Numbered from the stretch's first letter, positions 24,353 to 32,742 are shown. The stretch is 64,000 bases of DNA from an uncultured Ruminococcus sp. (GCA_944388405.1 CALXIQ010000038.1:29578-93577); one strand, 5' to 3'. Made by a program: numbers and translations. The notes: generated by a model from the letters alone, not told the origin.

Positions 24353-25804
24353 CTACACAACAACGTTTATATAATTTATCTCCATATCCTCCGTACCGGT
24401 CATAAAGCAGCCTTTTTCCTTGCAGTAAGCGATATAATCCAATATTTCTGAGGTTATTCTCTCACCCGGTGCAAGAATAGGAATACCCGGAGGATAGCAC
24501 ATTACAAATTCTCCGCAGATCATTCTGCAGGACTGGTTTATAGGCACAGATTTCTTATTGCTGTAAAACGCCTGCTGTGGAGCGAGAACTACCGTGGGAT
24601 TTATATATTCGTGATCAAACATTCCCGAAGGGTCCTTGCCGTACAGCCGCTTGATCTCCGACAGCGCTGAAATAAACCGTTCGATTTCAAGCTCCCTGTC
24701 GCCGGCGGAAACAATGGCAAGAATGTTTCCTATATCTCCGAACTCTATCTGTATGTCGTAATCATCCCGAAGAATATCGTAAACCTCAACTCCCGCAAGT
24801 CCCATTGCTCTGGTGTGAACAGAAAGCTTTGTGGTATCAAAAGCATATATATCGTCATGATTCACAAGCTCTTCACCGAAGGCGTAATAGCCGCCTATCT
24901 TATTGATCTCCTCTCTGGCATATGTGGCGTAGTCAACGGTTTTCTTAAACATTTCTTTGCCGTTTAAGTAAAGATTTTTCCTTGCCAAATCAAGGGACAC
25001 CATAAGCAGATACGAGCCGCTTGTGGTCTGGGTAAGATTTATTACCTGTCTTACATAGCCCTCGGAAACGTTGTTTGAGCACAGCAAAATGGAGGACTGC
25101 GTCAGCGAGCCTCCGGTTTTATGGATACTTACAGCCGCCATATCGGCTCCCGCTTCCATTGCGGAGCAGGGAAGCCCCTCTCCGAAATAAAAATGGGTTC
25201 CGTGGGCCTCGTCTGCAAGCACCAGCATATTATTTGAATGAGCAAGCTCTACTATCCGCCTGATATCAGAGCATATTCCGTAATAGGTTGGATTGTTGAC
25301 AAGCACCGCCTTTGCATCGGGATTTTGTCTTATTGCCTTTTCAACGTCAGCTACCGACATGCCTAACGGTATGCCAAGCTGCTTGTTTGTACCGGGATTA
25401 ACATAAACCGGTATTGCCCCGCATACTACAAGGGCGTTTATTGCGCTTCTGTGGACGTTTCGGGGCATTATTATCTTATCTCCCGCCTTGCAGGAGGCAA
25501 ATATCATAGCCTGAACCGCAGCGGTTGTTCCGTTTACAATAAAAAAGGAATGCTTGGCTCCGAAAGCCTCGCTGGCAAGCTCCTCCGCTTCCTTTATTAC
25601 GGAAACCGGATGACAAAGGTTGTCCAGAGGCTTCATTGAATTGACGTCCACCTTAAGACAGTTTTCACCTAAAAAATTGCGCAGTTCTTTATTCATTCTG
25701 CCGCCCTTATGTCCCGGAACGTCAAGTCTTACGACTCTGTTTTTAAGATGCTTTTGCAAAGCCTCATAAATAGGCGCGCAGTTTTGTGTTAATTTCAAAT
25801 CCAT
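24353..25804 (-). CDS. speA: Arginine (or lysine/ornithine) decarboxylase, fold I PLP enzyme
   Basis: A 483-residue aminotransferase-fold decarboxylase like the Bacillus SpeA/YaaO group. VPGHKGG near the N-terminus, LADEAHGTHFYFG, and the PLP lysine in SIHKTGGSLTQSS are diagnostic; the C-terminal part has MCYPPGIPILAPGE. Specificity for arginine is inferred from the agmatinase two genes on, which would need agmatine; lysine or ornithine remain possible. ATG at 25804 is preceded by AAGGTGG. The gap of 187 bases to speD contains small hairpins but no obvious promoter. Confidence 0.93.
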   Translation of the reverse strand: MDLKLTQNCAPIYEALQKHLKNRVVRLDVPGHKGGRMNKELRNFLGENCLKVDVNSMKPLDNLCHPVSVIKEAEELASEAFGAKHSFFIVNGTTAAVQAMIFASCKAGDKIIMPRNVHRSAINALVVCGAIPVYVNPGTNKQLGIPLGMSVADVEKAIRQNPDAKAVLVNNPTYYGICSDIRRIVELAHSNNMLVLADEAHGTHFYFGEGLPCSAMEAGADMAAVSIHKTGGSLTQSSILLCSNNVSEGYVRQVINLTQTTSGSYLLMVSLDLARKNLYLNGKEMFKKTVDYATYAREEINKIGGYYAFGEELVNHDDIYAFDTTKLSVHTRAMGLAGVEVYDILRDDYDIQIEFGDIGNILAIVSAGDRELEIERFISALSEIKRLYGKDPSGMFDHEYINPTVVLAPQQAFYSNKKSVPINQSCRMICGEFVMCYPPGIPILAPGERITSEILDYIAYCKEKGCFMTGTEDMEINYINVVV

Positions 25805-25991
25805 AACCACCTTTAAAAGCAGTAATAAATTTCAGAACCTGTAGCAAAAGGATTTATACGCAGTATCTCTTTCCGGCTTGTGGTCAGTGATAAAAATCCT
25901 GAAATACCGGCACAACCTCCTGCAAAGACAGGTTCCTGCTGTAATTATTAAGATAATTCCGCCGCAAAGCCGCCGGGCGGTATTTGTGCGG

Positions 25992-26801
25992 TCAGTATAT
26001 ATTCATTCCGCTGAAAATTTCTATCATTTCCCGCCTCAGACTGTCGGTTATATCAAGTCTCTGCTTGGGAGTCAGCTCGTACACATCTTTTTTGAAAAGA
26101 TAATTCTGAAGCTCAATATCCTTAATAAGCATCTTGGTGTGGAAAATATTCGACTGATATACGTTTACATCTATTGCGTCATATTTGTTCAGCGTGCTTT
26201 TATCTATATACTCCTGTATAGAGTTTATTTTATGGTCTATAAAAAACTTCTTGCCCAGCACGTCTCTTGTAAACCCTCTGACTCTGTAGTCGATGGTGAT
26301 AATATCCGAATCAAAGCTGCCGATAAGATAATTAAGAGCGTTAAGGGGAGAGATAGTTCCGCAGGTTGAAACGTCTATATCCACTCTGAACGTAGAGATA
26401 GCATTGTCCGGGTGATACTCCGGAAAGGTGTGAACGGTAACATGGCTTTTATCCAGATGAGCATGGACCGTTCGGTGCTCAGCCGTGTAATTTCCCATAT
26501 TGCAGGAAATATCGATAGAATCCTCGTCCAGTTCCTTTTCGGCGATAAGCACGTTGACCGACGCTCCCTGAGGCTCGTAATCCTGCTTTGATATATTAAG
26601 AATACGCGCACCTATCATCTCGGTAACGTCGCACAGTATCTTTGTCAGACGCTCGGAATTATACTGCTCATCTATATATGCAATATAATCTTTCTGTTCT
26701 CTTTCACTTTCAGCGTAGCAAACATCATAAATGTTAAAGCTAAGGGTTTTTGTAAGGTTATTAAAACCGTACAATGTAAGCTTCTGCTCCAACCCTAACA
26801 T
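25992..26801 (-). CDS. speD: S-adenosylmethionine decarboxylase proenzyme (E. coli type)
   Basis: A 269-residue SAM decarboxylase of the larger bacterial class, similar in length to E. coli SpeD (264). It self-cleaves before a serine that becomes the pyruvoyl cofactor; the site is [16 protein letters not shown] with Ser119. The shorter Bacillus/Thermotoga type (about 125 residues) is thus excluded. It supplies aminopropyl groups to SpeE. GAAAGGAAGG is just upstream of the ATG. It is the first gene of the operon and has its own promoter about 80 bases upstream. Confidence 0.97.
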   Translation of the reverse strand: MLGLEQKLTLYGFNNLTKTLSFNIYDVCYAESEREQKDYIAYIDEQYNSERLTKILCDVTEMIGARILNISKQDYEPQGASVNVLIAEKELDEDSIDISCNMGNYTAEHRTVHAHLDKSHVTVHTFPEYHPDNAISTFRVDIDVSTCGTISPLNALNYLIGSFDSDIITIDYRVRGFTRDVLGKKFFIDHKINSIQEYIDKSTLNKYDAIDVNVYQSNIFHTKMLIKDIELQNYLFKKDVYELTPKQRLDITDSLRREMIEIFSGMNIY

Positions 26802-26880
26802 CCCTTCCTTTCAGGCAAAATCCGTTTTGCATTGCAAACAATAAAACCGCACTGCAAAAACAGCTATAATATACAGTGTC

Positions 26881-26909
26881 ATTATAACATATATTTTTTG
26901 TGTTGTATA
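26881..26909 (-). promoter_or_regulatory. Promoter of the polyamine operon
   Basis: Minus-strand TATACA (26909-26904), 17 bases, TATAAT (26886-26881). The -10 is perfect, the -35 is four of six. The leader of about 70 bases shows no clear regulatory fold. Confidence 0.6.
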
Positions 26910-27033
26910 TAGTTTTTAAATAATTTTTCTTATAAATTTTACACACGAAAGCCGTTATTATATGACAAAGCATTTTGCACCCCGGAGATTGGAACTGAGG
27001 CGTTGCGTTTAAACTGAATATGTTAATAAACAA

Positions 27034-27073
27034 AATACTGCACGGATATTTTAAAATACCCGTGCAGTATAAA
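27034..27073 (-). terminator. Terminator of the feo operon
   Basis: ATACTGCACGG and CCGTGCAGTAT pair around GTATTTTAAAATAT and are followed in the minus direction by TTTTGTTT. It lies just after the small Cys-rich gene. Confidence 0.8.
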
Positions 27074-27081
27074 TTCGGTAT

Positions 27082-27231
27082 TTATTTGGCTTTATGACAT
27101 ATCGACGAACCGGGACAGTTTGAACATCCGCAGCCGCAGGAAGTTTTACCTTGCTTTTTATCCTTAACAAGTTTTACTATTATCAAAATGACGACAGCCA
27201 AAATAATGCCGGCAACAATATAAGTGCCCAT
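27082..27231 (-). CDS. FeoB-associated Cys-rich membrane protein
   Basis: A 49-residue protein. It has one N-terminal membrane segment (MGTYIVAGIILAVVILIIVK), a short basic stretch (KLVKDKKQGK), and a cysteine cluster SCGCGCSNCPGSSICH (six Cys). This arrangement matches the FeoB-associated Cys-rich family often found after feoB in Firmicutes and may bind iron. The start chosen is the second ATG (27231), six bases after AGGAGG; the first ATG abuts that site. It begins 30 bases after feoB and ends before the operon terminator. The family's exact role is not known. Confidence 0.92.
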   Translation of the reverse strand: MGTYIVAGIILAVVILIIVKLVKDKKQGKTSCGCGCSNCPGSSICHKAK

Positions 27232-27261
27232 ATTCATCCTCCTGTTCAAGCTATGTTAAAA

Positions 27262-29769
27262 TTATGTTGAAACTTTAACTTTTCCTTCAAATTTTGTGCT
27301 TTCCTTATAAGGCCTTACCAGCATATATATGATAAGTGCGATTATTGCAAGGGCTACGATAAGACCTATAACATTTACATTGCCTGTAAACAGATTTCCC
27401 AGCTGATTTACTACCAAAGCGATTGCATATGCAAATCCGCATTCATAGCCTATTGCAAACCAGAACCACTTGCGGCTGTTCATCTCACGCTTGATTGCTC
27501 CCATTGCCGCAAAGCACGGAGCGCACAGCAGGTTGAAGATAAGGAAGGACATTCCCGTTACTCCTGTAAATGCAGCTGCAAGGTTTGCATATACATCTCC
27601 CGAGCCGCCGTAGAGAATACCCATTGTTCCTACAATGTTTTCTTTTGCTACAAGTCCTGTAATCGCTGCTACCGTAGCCTGCCAGTTTCCCCAGCCGAGA
27701 GGTGCGAAGATCCAGCAGATTGCATCGCCTATTCTTGCAAGAATACTGTACTCCATCTGATCCTCCGAAAGCATTTGGAAGGAACCGTCCACAACTCCGA
27801 AGTAGGAGGTAAACCAGATTACTATGGTAGACAGCAGAATTATCGTACCTGCCTTTTTGATAAACGACCAGCCGCGCTCCCACATTGACCTGAGCACGTT
27901 GCCTGCTGTAGGCAGGTGATAAGCGGGAAGCTCCATTACAAAGGGAGCTGGATCGCCGGCAAACATTTTGGTTTTCTTAAGCATAATGCCGGAAACTATT
28001 ATAGCGGCTATTCCGATAAAGTAAGCTGAGGTAGCCACCCAAGGAGAATTTCCGAAGATTGCGCCTGCAATCATGCTTATGAAAGGAACTTTTGCACCGC
28101 AGGGGATAAAGGTGGTAGTCATAATGGTCATGCGGCGGTCGCGCTCGTTTTCGATTGTTCTCGAAGCCATTATTCCCGGGATTCCGCAGCCTGTACCGAT
28201 AAGGATGGGAATAAAGGATTTTCCCGAAAGTCCGAACTTTCTGAAAATTCTGTCCATTACAAAGGCGATACGAGCCATGTATCCGCAGGATTCAAGTATT
28301 GCAAGGAGAATAAACAGTACCAGCATCTGAGGTACAAATCCGAGAACTGCTCCCACACCCGCTACTATACCGTCAAGAATAAGTCCCTTGAGCCAGTCGG
28401 TGCAGTTTACAGCGTCAAGTCCGCTTTCGATAAGTACCGGGATACCCGGAACCCAGACGCCGTAATCAGCAGGGTCGGGGTCGGCAAATTCGTACTTTTC
28501 GGATGCGGCAACAGCGGCGGTAAGGTCGTCATAGGTCGCAGTTTCCTCTGAGGTTGCAAGGGTTTCCTCGTCCTCCAGTGTGTAGATGGCGGTGTCCCCC
28601 TGTGAGAACATTGCCGTAAGGGAAGCAAGCTCAGTCGATGCAGTTTCGGGACTAAAGTCCTCGGTTTCAGTGTCAAGTGCGCTTTCAATGGCGGAGGTGT
28701 CTTCGCCGTTTTCAGCAGCCACGGCAATAAAGCCCTCGATTATGGCAGGGGCGTCGCCGTATTCCTCAGCCGCCTCCTCGTAGGAGCTTGTGCCTATTCC
28801 GAACAGATGCCAGCCGTCGCCGAAAAGTCCGTCGTTCGCCCAGTCGGTTGCGGCAGTTCCTACGGTAACCATGGAAACGTAATATACGACAAACATTACA
28901 GCTGCAAATATAGGAAGTCCCAGCCAGCGGTTTGTAACTATCTTATCTATCTTATCCGATGTGGTAAGACCGCCCTTGTTTTTCTTTTTGTAGCAGTCCT
29001 TGATTACAGAGGCTATATATATGTAACGCTCGTTTGTGATAATGCTTTCCGCGTCGTCGTCCATTTCCTTTTCGGCGGCTCTGATATCCGCTTCGATGTG
29101 ATCTCTGACGTTTTTGGGAATATTGATGCTTTCAATAACCTTTTCGTCGCGCTCGAAAATCTTGATGGCGTACCATCTCTGCTGTTCTTCAGGAATGTCG
29201 TGAAGCACCGCTTCTTCGATGTGAGCAAGGGCGTGTTCAACGCAGCCGCCAAAGCTGTGCTGGGGAATTGCCGGCTCGCCTTGTTTAGCAACCTCAACTG
29301 CCTTGTTAGCAGCTTCCTCGATGCCTTTTCCTTTAAGCGCTGAAATCTCCAAAACCTCGCACCCCAGCTCCTTTGCAAGCTGTGCAGTATGAATTTTGTC
29401 GCCGTTTTTGCGGACAATATCCATCATATTTACTGCAACCACAACCGGAATGCCAAGTTCCACAAGCTGAGTGGTAAGATAAAGGTTTCTTTCAAGGTTT
29501 GTGCCGTCGATAATGTTAAGGATAGCCTGGGGGCGCTCGCTGATAAGATAGTTTCTTGCAACAACCTCTTCAAGTGTGTAGGGCGAAAGGGAATAAATGC
29601 CCGGAAGGTCGGTTATTATTACGTCCTTATTCCATTTGAGCTTGCCTTCCTTTTTTTCTACCGTTACGCCGGGCCAGTTTCCGACAAATTGGTTTGAGCC
29701 GGTAAGAGCGTTGAACAGGGTAGTTTTTCCGCTGTTGGGGTTACCGGCAAGAGCTATTTTAATACTCAT
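27262..29769 (-). CDS. feoB: Ferrous iron transport protein B
   Basis: An 835-residue FeoB. The N-terminal GTPase has G1 GNPNSGKTT, G3 DLPG and G4 VNMMD; after the helical insertion come the Gate-type membrane segments, including the GFVPQM and GCGIPGIMASRTIENERDRR blocks with the conserved cysteine region. It imports Fe2+ across the cytoplasmic membrane. An unusual acidic insert of about 115 residues (roughly 323-438) separates the first membrane helix region from the usual continuation at VPGIPVLI. ATG at 29769 has AGGAGG seven bases before; the upstream in-frame start lacks it. Cotranscribed with two feoA genes and the Cys-rich protein. Confidence 0.96.
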   Translation of the reverse strand: MSIKIALAGNPNSGKTTLFNALTGSNQFVGNWPGVTVEKKEGKLKWNKDVIITDLPGIYSLSPYTLEEVVARNYLISERPQAILNIIDGTNLERNLYLTTQLVELGIPVVVAVNMMDIVRKNGDKIHTAQLAKELGCEVLEISALKGKGIEEAANKAVEVAKQGEPAIPQHSFGGCVEHALAHIEEAVLHDIPEEQQRWYAIKIFERDEKVIESINIPKNVRDHIEADIRAAEKEMDDDAESIITNERYIYIASVIKDCYKKKNKGGLTTSDKIDKIVTNRWLGLPIFAAVMFVVYYVSMVTVGTAATDWANDGLFGDGWHLFGIGTSSYEEAAEEYGDAPAIIEGFIAVAAENGEDTSAIESALDTETEDFSPETASTELASLTAMFSQGDTAIYTLEDEETLATSEETATYDDLTAAVAASEKYEFADPDPADYGVWVPGIPVLIESGLDAVNCTDWLKGLILDGIVAGVGAVLGFVPQMLVLFILLAILESCGYMARIAFVMDRIFRKFGLSGKSFIPILIGTGCGIPGIMASRTIENERDRRMTIMTTTFIPCGAKVPFISMIAGAIFGNSPWVATSAYFIGIAAIIVSGIMLKKTKMFAGDPAPFVMELPAYHLPTAGNVLRSMWERGWSFIKKAGTIILLSTIVIWFTSYFGVVDGSFQMLSEDQMEYSILARIGDAICWIFAPLGWGNWQATVAAITGLVAKENIVGTMGILYGGSGDVYANLAAAFTGVTGMSFLIFNLLCAPCFAAMGAIKREMNSRKWFWFAIGYECGFAYAIALVVNQLGNLFTGNVNVIGLIVALAIIALIIYMLVRPYKESTKFEGKVKVST

Positions 29770-29796
29770 TATTTTTCCTCCTGATTGTCTTATATT

Positions 29797-29814
29797 GATT
29801 AGCAATAGCTAACC
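29797..29814. promoter_or_regulatory. DtxR-like palindrome between feoA and feoB
   Basis: GATTAGC, AATA, GCTAACC: an inverted repeat with one mismatch, similar to the DtxR/IdeR-type core TTAGGTTAGSCTAACCTAA and to the two sites upstream of the first feoA. It lies in the 65-base gap before feoB and could be a second regulatory site or a weak internal one. Confidence 0.5.
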
Positions 29815-29834
29815 TTTGAGCAAAACAAAACAGA

Positions 29835-30053
29835 TCACTCTGTTTCGATCATTTCCGCGTCGGATTTTCTGAGAGAAAGCTCATAGCCTCTCACCGTTAC
29901 CTCGATGGGATCGCCCAGCGGAGCAACCTTGCGGACGAATATCTCGATATCTTTGGTGATTCCCATATCCATAATCCGCCGCTTTACAGCGCCTTCTCCG
30001 TTAAGCTTTTTGACCCTGACCGTCTGACCGATCTTTGCTTCCTTCAATGTCAT
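29835..30053 (-). CDS. feoA: FeoA family protein (second copy, next to feoB)
   Basis: A 72-residue SH3-like FeoA protein: MTLKEAKIGQTVRVKKLNG, RRIMDMGI, then VAPLGDPIEVTVRGYELSLRKSDA, the typical GDP-EV-RG-LSLR pattern of FeoA. FeoA acts in the cytoplasm as a FeoB partner, probably modulating the GTPase. ATG at 30053 has GGAGG seven bases before; the longer frame adds six residues without a better site. It is 65 bases upstream of feoB. Confidence 0.94.
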   Translation of the reverse strand: MTLKEAKIGQTVRVKKLNGEGAVKRRIMDMGITKDIEIFVRKVAPLGDPIEVTVRGYELSLRKSDAEMIETE

Positions 30054-30189
30054 GCTTTTTCCTCCGTTCATATAATATACCTTTTTGCCGCCGCCAAGTT
30101 ATCGCCGACAGAAGCTTTGTCCCTGATGCTCGGAAAATACGCGCAAAAGCAAACTTCCTGCCCGGCGCGATATGGCTGCGAATCAGGCT

Positions 30190-30402
30190 TTAAATCATTA
30201 TTTTACTTGCCATTTCCTTTGAAACCGCAATTCTGGATTCCTTGACGTTCACTATAACATTTCCGCCGATTTCGTTAATTACGGTAACGCTTGTGCCGGC
30301 TACGAATCCGAGATTTTCAAGAAACTTTCTTGTTTCTGGATTTCCGCCGACTTTTTTTATCATGTTTTCTTCTCCCACATTTGCAAAAGTCAGAGGCATC
30401 AT
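30190..30402 (-). CDS. feoA: FeoA family protein (first gene of the feo operon)
   Basis: A 70-residue FeoA domain: MMPLTFANVGEEN, KVGGNPETRKFLENLGFVAGTSV, then GGNVIVNVKESRIAVSKEMA, matching the second FeoA lineage (RRFLENLGF-type) that often precedes the other feoA in Firmicutes. AAGGAG lies seven bases before the chosen ATG at 30402; two further ATG codons next to it are possible. Two FeoA proteins with one FeoB is a common Firmicutes arrangement. Two palindromes cover its promoter. Confidence 0.92.
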   Translation of the reverse strand: MMPLTFANVGEENMIKKVGGNPETRKFLENLGFVAGTSVTVINEIGGNVIVNVKESRIAVSKEMASKIMI

Positions 30403-30428
30403 AATCATACTCCTTGTTTTAATATGTT

Positions 30429-30448
30429 AGGTTAGCGTCGCCTAACCT
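30429..30448. promoter_or_regulatory. DtxR-like operator upstream of feo
   Basis: AGGTTAG, six bases, CTAACCT: perfect seven-base arms resembling the DtxR/IdeR box TTAGGTTAGSCTAACCTAA, though with wider spacing. It is just downstream of the -10, so bound regulator would block transcription when iron is sufficient. Confidence 0.65.
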
Positions 30449-30457
30449 TTCACTATA

Positions 30458-30486
30458 AGATTAGCATAAGGTAACCGAAATGTCAA
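30458..30486 (-). promoter_or_regulatory. Promoter of the feo operon
   Basis: Minus-strand TTGACA (30486-30481), 17 bases, TAATCT (30463-30458). A second palindrome-like site, GATTAGC-ATAA-GGTAACC at 30459-30476, overlaps the -10 and spacer and closely resembles the site at 29797-29814. Together they suggest repression by an iron-sensing DtxR/MntR-type protein. Confidence 0.75.
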
Positions 30487-30918
30487 GGGCAAAAAATAAT
30501 TTTTCGTATTTTCAAGTCATTTTCGGCGACAGTGACAATACAGAAGTTATCGAATGGTAACCAATTTGTGCAGATTGACTGGCTGCATGACAAAGGATGC
30601 CGGACGATTGGGGCAGTGTTTTTTAAGCAGTAGTTTGCCCTATCCTGTTCTTATATATTTTAGCCGTACGAGCCCTTGCATAAAAATGCCCACTATCGTT
30701 AGACTGCTTTTCGGTATATTTCTATTTTACCACATTGTCTAACAAAAGGGGAGCATTTCAGGTGGACTTGGGGGCTTTTTGTTTAATCTGAGCGGACTTT
30801 AAAAATTTTTGGAAGCATAAAAAATGTTAAATGCGCCGAATTGCTTATATATATTGATTTCAATCACTTTTCACTGAACGCTACGTTGAACGTTATGACG
30901 AGTTTTCACGGTAAATCA
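30487..30918. other. Intergenic region between feo and tRNA-Thr
   Basis: About 430 bases. A 62-codon open frame at 30554-30742 has no binding site and no recognisable features, so it is not called. No other gene, repeat or RNA fold was recognised. Confidence 0.45.
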
Positions 30919-30970
30919 CAAAAAATAAAAATCCCCTCAAACCACGCAAAATAGCGGTTCAAGGGGATTT
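30919..30970 (-). terminator. Terminator of tRNA-Thr
   Basis: Minus-strand AAATCCCCTTGAACCGC pairs with GCGTGGTTTGAGGGGATTT around TATTTT and is followed by a T-rich run (TTTTTATTTTTTG). It directly follows the tRNA 3' end. Confidence 0.85.
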
Positions 30971-30972
30971 AT

Positions 30973-31048
30973 TGGAGCTGCTAACCGGGATCGAACCGGT
31001 GACCTCGTCCTTACCAAGGACGTGCTCTGCCTACTGAGCCATAGCAGC
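30973..31048 (-). tRNA. tRNA-Thr (anticodon GGT)
   Basis: 76 bases including an encoded CCA. The acceptor arm GCTGCTA pairs with TAGCAGC; the D arm contains GGCTCAGTAGGCAGAGC; the anticodon loop CTTGGTAA gives GGT at 31015-31013; the T arm contains GGTTCGATCCC. GGT reads ACC and ACT threonine codons. It stands alone with its own promoter and terminator. Confidence 0.97.
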
Positions 31049-31059
31049 ACAACATAAGT

Positions 31060-31088
31060 ATTATACAATACCATTTTGCGTTTGTCAA
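31060..31088 (-). promoter_or_regulatory. Promoter of tRNA-Thr
   Basis: Perfect TTGACA (31088-31083), 17 bases, perfect TATAAT (31065-31060), about 12 bases before the mature tRNA 5' end, typical of a stable RNA gene. Confidence 0.9.
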
Positions 31089-31161
31089 TACCTTTATGCA
31101 AGTTTTTTAAAAAAATTATTTCAACCATGTAGAACCATTATTTGTAATTGTAAAAATACGA

Positions 31162-31190
31162 TTGAAAAAAGAATGGGAATATGATATACT
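31162..31190 (+). promoter_or_regulatory. Promoter of the acyltransferase gene
   Basis: TTGAAA at 31162-31167, 17 bases, TATACT at 31185-31190, about 40 bases before the start codon. Confidence 0.7.
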
Positions 31191-31231
31191 GATTGCGTAT
31201 GGAATTTTATTTTAGTTTAAGGTGATATTTT

Positions 31232-32338
31232 ATGGAAAAAAAGAGCTCTGTGCGAAACGGCAAAATCGAGCTTCTGCGCTTTGTTTTTTGTATAGTGATT
31301 CTGCTGTTTCACGGGCAGAAATATCTTATAGGAGAAACTTCGCTGCCGAAGGATATAAGACTTGCGTTTTTCCGCCACGGCGCAATAGGAGTTGAGTTTT
31401 TCTTCCTCATTTCGGGATATTTGATGGCTAAAACCATTTATAAAACAAGAGTCGCCAACCAAGAAAACGGCACAAACGAACAAACACTGAGCAGGAGCAC
31501 CCTCGGCTTTTTGAAAAGAAAATACCTGTCTATTCTCCCTCAGCACCTTGCGGCGTTCGTTATCGTCTTTGCAGCTTACGTTATCGGAAGAGGATTTACC
31601 CTCAAGGAGTGGATACTTAAAGCGATAAATACCGTCCCCAACCTGCTGCTTATTGAAATGTCGGGCACAAGCTTTACAAACCCAAACCATATTGAATGGT
31701 ACATTTCCGCTATGCTTATTGCTATGGCGATTATTTATCCGCTTTGCTATAAGTATTATTATACCTTTACCAGATGTGTCGCACCCCTTGCAGCCCTGTT
31801 TATCGTAGGATATTTGATGTACGAAACAAATTACCTCTCGGGTGTTTCGGTGTGGATGGGCTTTGCCTACAAGGGATTTTTAAGAGCTCTGGCGGAGATT
31901 GCTCTCGGTACAACCGCTTTTGAGATCGCCCGCTGCATGAGCAAAATCAATTTCTCAAGGGCTAAGCGAATTGCGTTTACGGTAGTGGAGCTTGCGTGCA
32001 TTTCGGGAGTGCTGCTTTTCTGCGTCACCACATTCCCTTCAAGATACGAGGTCTATGCGCTTATTGCGCTTTTTGTGGCGGTAACTCTCGCCTTTTCGGG
32101 TGTTACATACGGAAACGGGCTGTTCAACAATAAATTCTGCTATTTCTTGGGGAGAAGCTCTCTTCCTATTTATCTTGCCCAGCTTGCCCCGATTTACGTT
32201 GTCCCGGTTATGTTCCCGGATTCATCTCCCGCAGAGCAGATTCTGTATGCGTCGATTATGACCTTTGCCCTTGCCTTTGTGGTTGCGGGCGCAGGACGCC
32301 TTATAGCAAAGGGGTTTGTAAGGCTGGGGTTAAAATAA
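31232..32338 (+). CDS. Membrane acyltransferase 3 family protein
   Basis: A 368-residue integral membrane protein with about ten hydrophobic segments. The N-terminus has the family pattern IELLRFVFCIVILLFHG (Arg ... His) and GVEFFFLISGYLMA, the active-site region of the acyltransferase 3 (OafA/NolL-like) family, which acylates cell-surface polysaccharides or lipids. AAGGTG lies seven bases before the ATG. It stands alone with a promoter and a terminator, so its substrate is open. Possible targets in this organism include teichoic or capsular polymers. Confidence 0.9.
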   Translation: MEKKSSVRNGKIELLRFVFCIVILLFHGQKYLIGETSLPKDIRLAFFRHGAIGVEFFFLISGYLMAKTIYKTRVANQENGTNEQTLSRSTLGFLKRKYLSILPQHLAAFVIVFAAYVIGRGFTLKEWILKAINTVPNLLLIEMSGTSFTNPNHIEWYISAMLIAMAIIYPLCYKYYYTFTRCVAPLAALFIVGYLMYETNYLSGVSVWMGFAYKGFLRALAEIALGTTAFEIARCMSKINFSRAKRIAFTVVELACISGVLLFCVTTFPSRYEVYALIALFVAVTLAFSGVTYGNGLFNNKFCYFLGRSSLPIYLAQLAPIYVVPVMFPDSSPAEQILYASIMTFALAFVVAGAGRLIAKGFVRLGLK

Positions 32339-32355
32339 CTTTTGCTGATATTACT

Positions 32356-32391
32356 AAAGCCGACTTGATTTTTTATCGAGTCGGCTTTGTT
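32356..32391 (+). terminator. Terminator after the acyltransferase gene
   Basis: AAAGCCGACT and AGTCGGCTTT pair around TGATTTTTTATCG, followed by GTTTT. The complementary side could also end the convergent XRE gene. Confidence 0.85.
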
Positions 32392-32613
32392 TTATAGCTC
32401 TTTATAGTAAGTCTTTGTTTTGGTAAGACCCATGATATAATCTACATTTGTTTTGTGAAATTCCGCCAGCGCAATTAAAATATCGGTGGGAATATCCCGC
32501 TGTCCAAGCTCATAATTGCTGTAAGCCTGCTGGGAGCAGTTTAAAATTCTTGCCATGTCACGCTGAGTAAGGTCGGCGTCCTCACGAAGGTCGCGAATCC
32601 GTTGATATATCAT
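32392..32613 (-). CDS. XRE family helix-turn-helix regulator
   Basis: A 73-residue protein that is almost entirely a lambda-repressor-like HTH domain: IRDLREDADLTQRDMARIL, NCSQQAYSNYELGQRDIP, then LAEFHKTNVDYIMGLT. This is the compact Firmicutes type without a sensor domain. AAGGA is eight bases before the ATG. It is transcribed away from the zinc-ribbon genes; two copies of a near-palindrome sit upstream of it and a perfect palindrome sits on the divergent promoter, so it probably represses itself and perhaps the neighbour. Confidence 0.9.
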   Translation of the reverse strand: MIYQRIRDLREDADLTQRDMARILNCSQQAYSNYELGQRDIPTDILIALAEFHKTNVDYIMGLTKTKTYYKEL

Positions 32614-32641
32614 AAAATCATTCCTTTTTTATAACTATAGC

Positions 32642-32684
32642 ATACTGCATTTCGTGGTGAAAATTTTACTGCAATTTGTAGTAA
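32642..32684. promoter_or_regulatory. Two candidate operators upstream of the XRE gene
   Basis: TTACTGCAA-T-TTGTAGTAA at 32666-32684 is a 19-base palindrome with one mismatch. A degenerate copy (14 of 19 bases identical) lies at 32642-32660, 24 bases away centre to centre. The copies flank a weak minus-strand -35 (TTTTCA) and lie just upstream of TATAGT, a good position for autoregulation. Confidence 0.55.
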
Positions 32685-32742
32685 AAAAGTTGTTTGTTTT
32701 TGTTGAATATTTACAAAGTTAGCGGAATCGGCTGATTTAATG

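Noticed and set aside
30554..30742. 62-codon open frame after feo
   Set aside because: No binding site and unremarkable sequence; likely chance in a gap of low coding signal.
31217..31690. 157-codon minus-strand frame under the acyltransferase gene
   Set aside because: It is an antisense shadow; the plus-strand gene has the family motifs, promoter and binding site.
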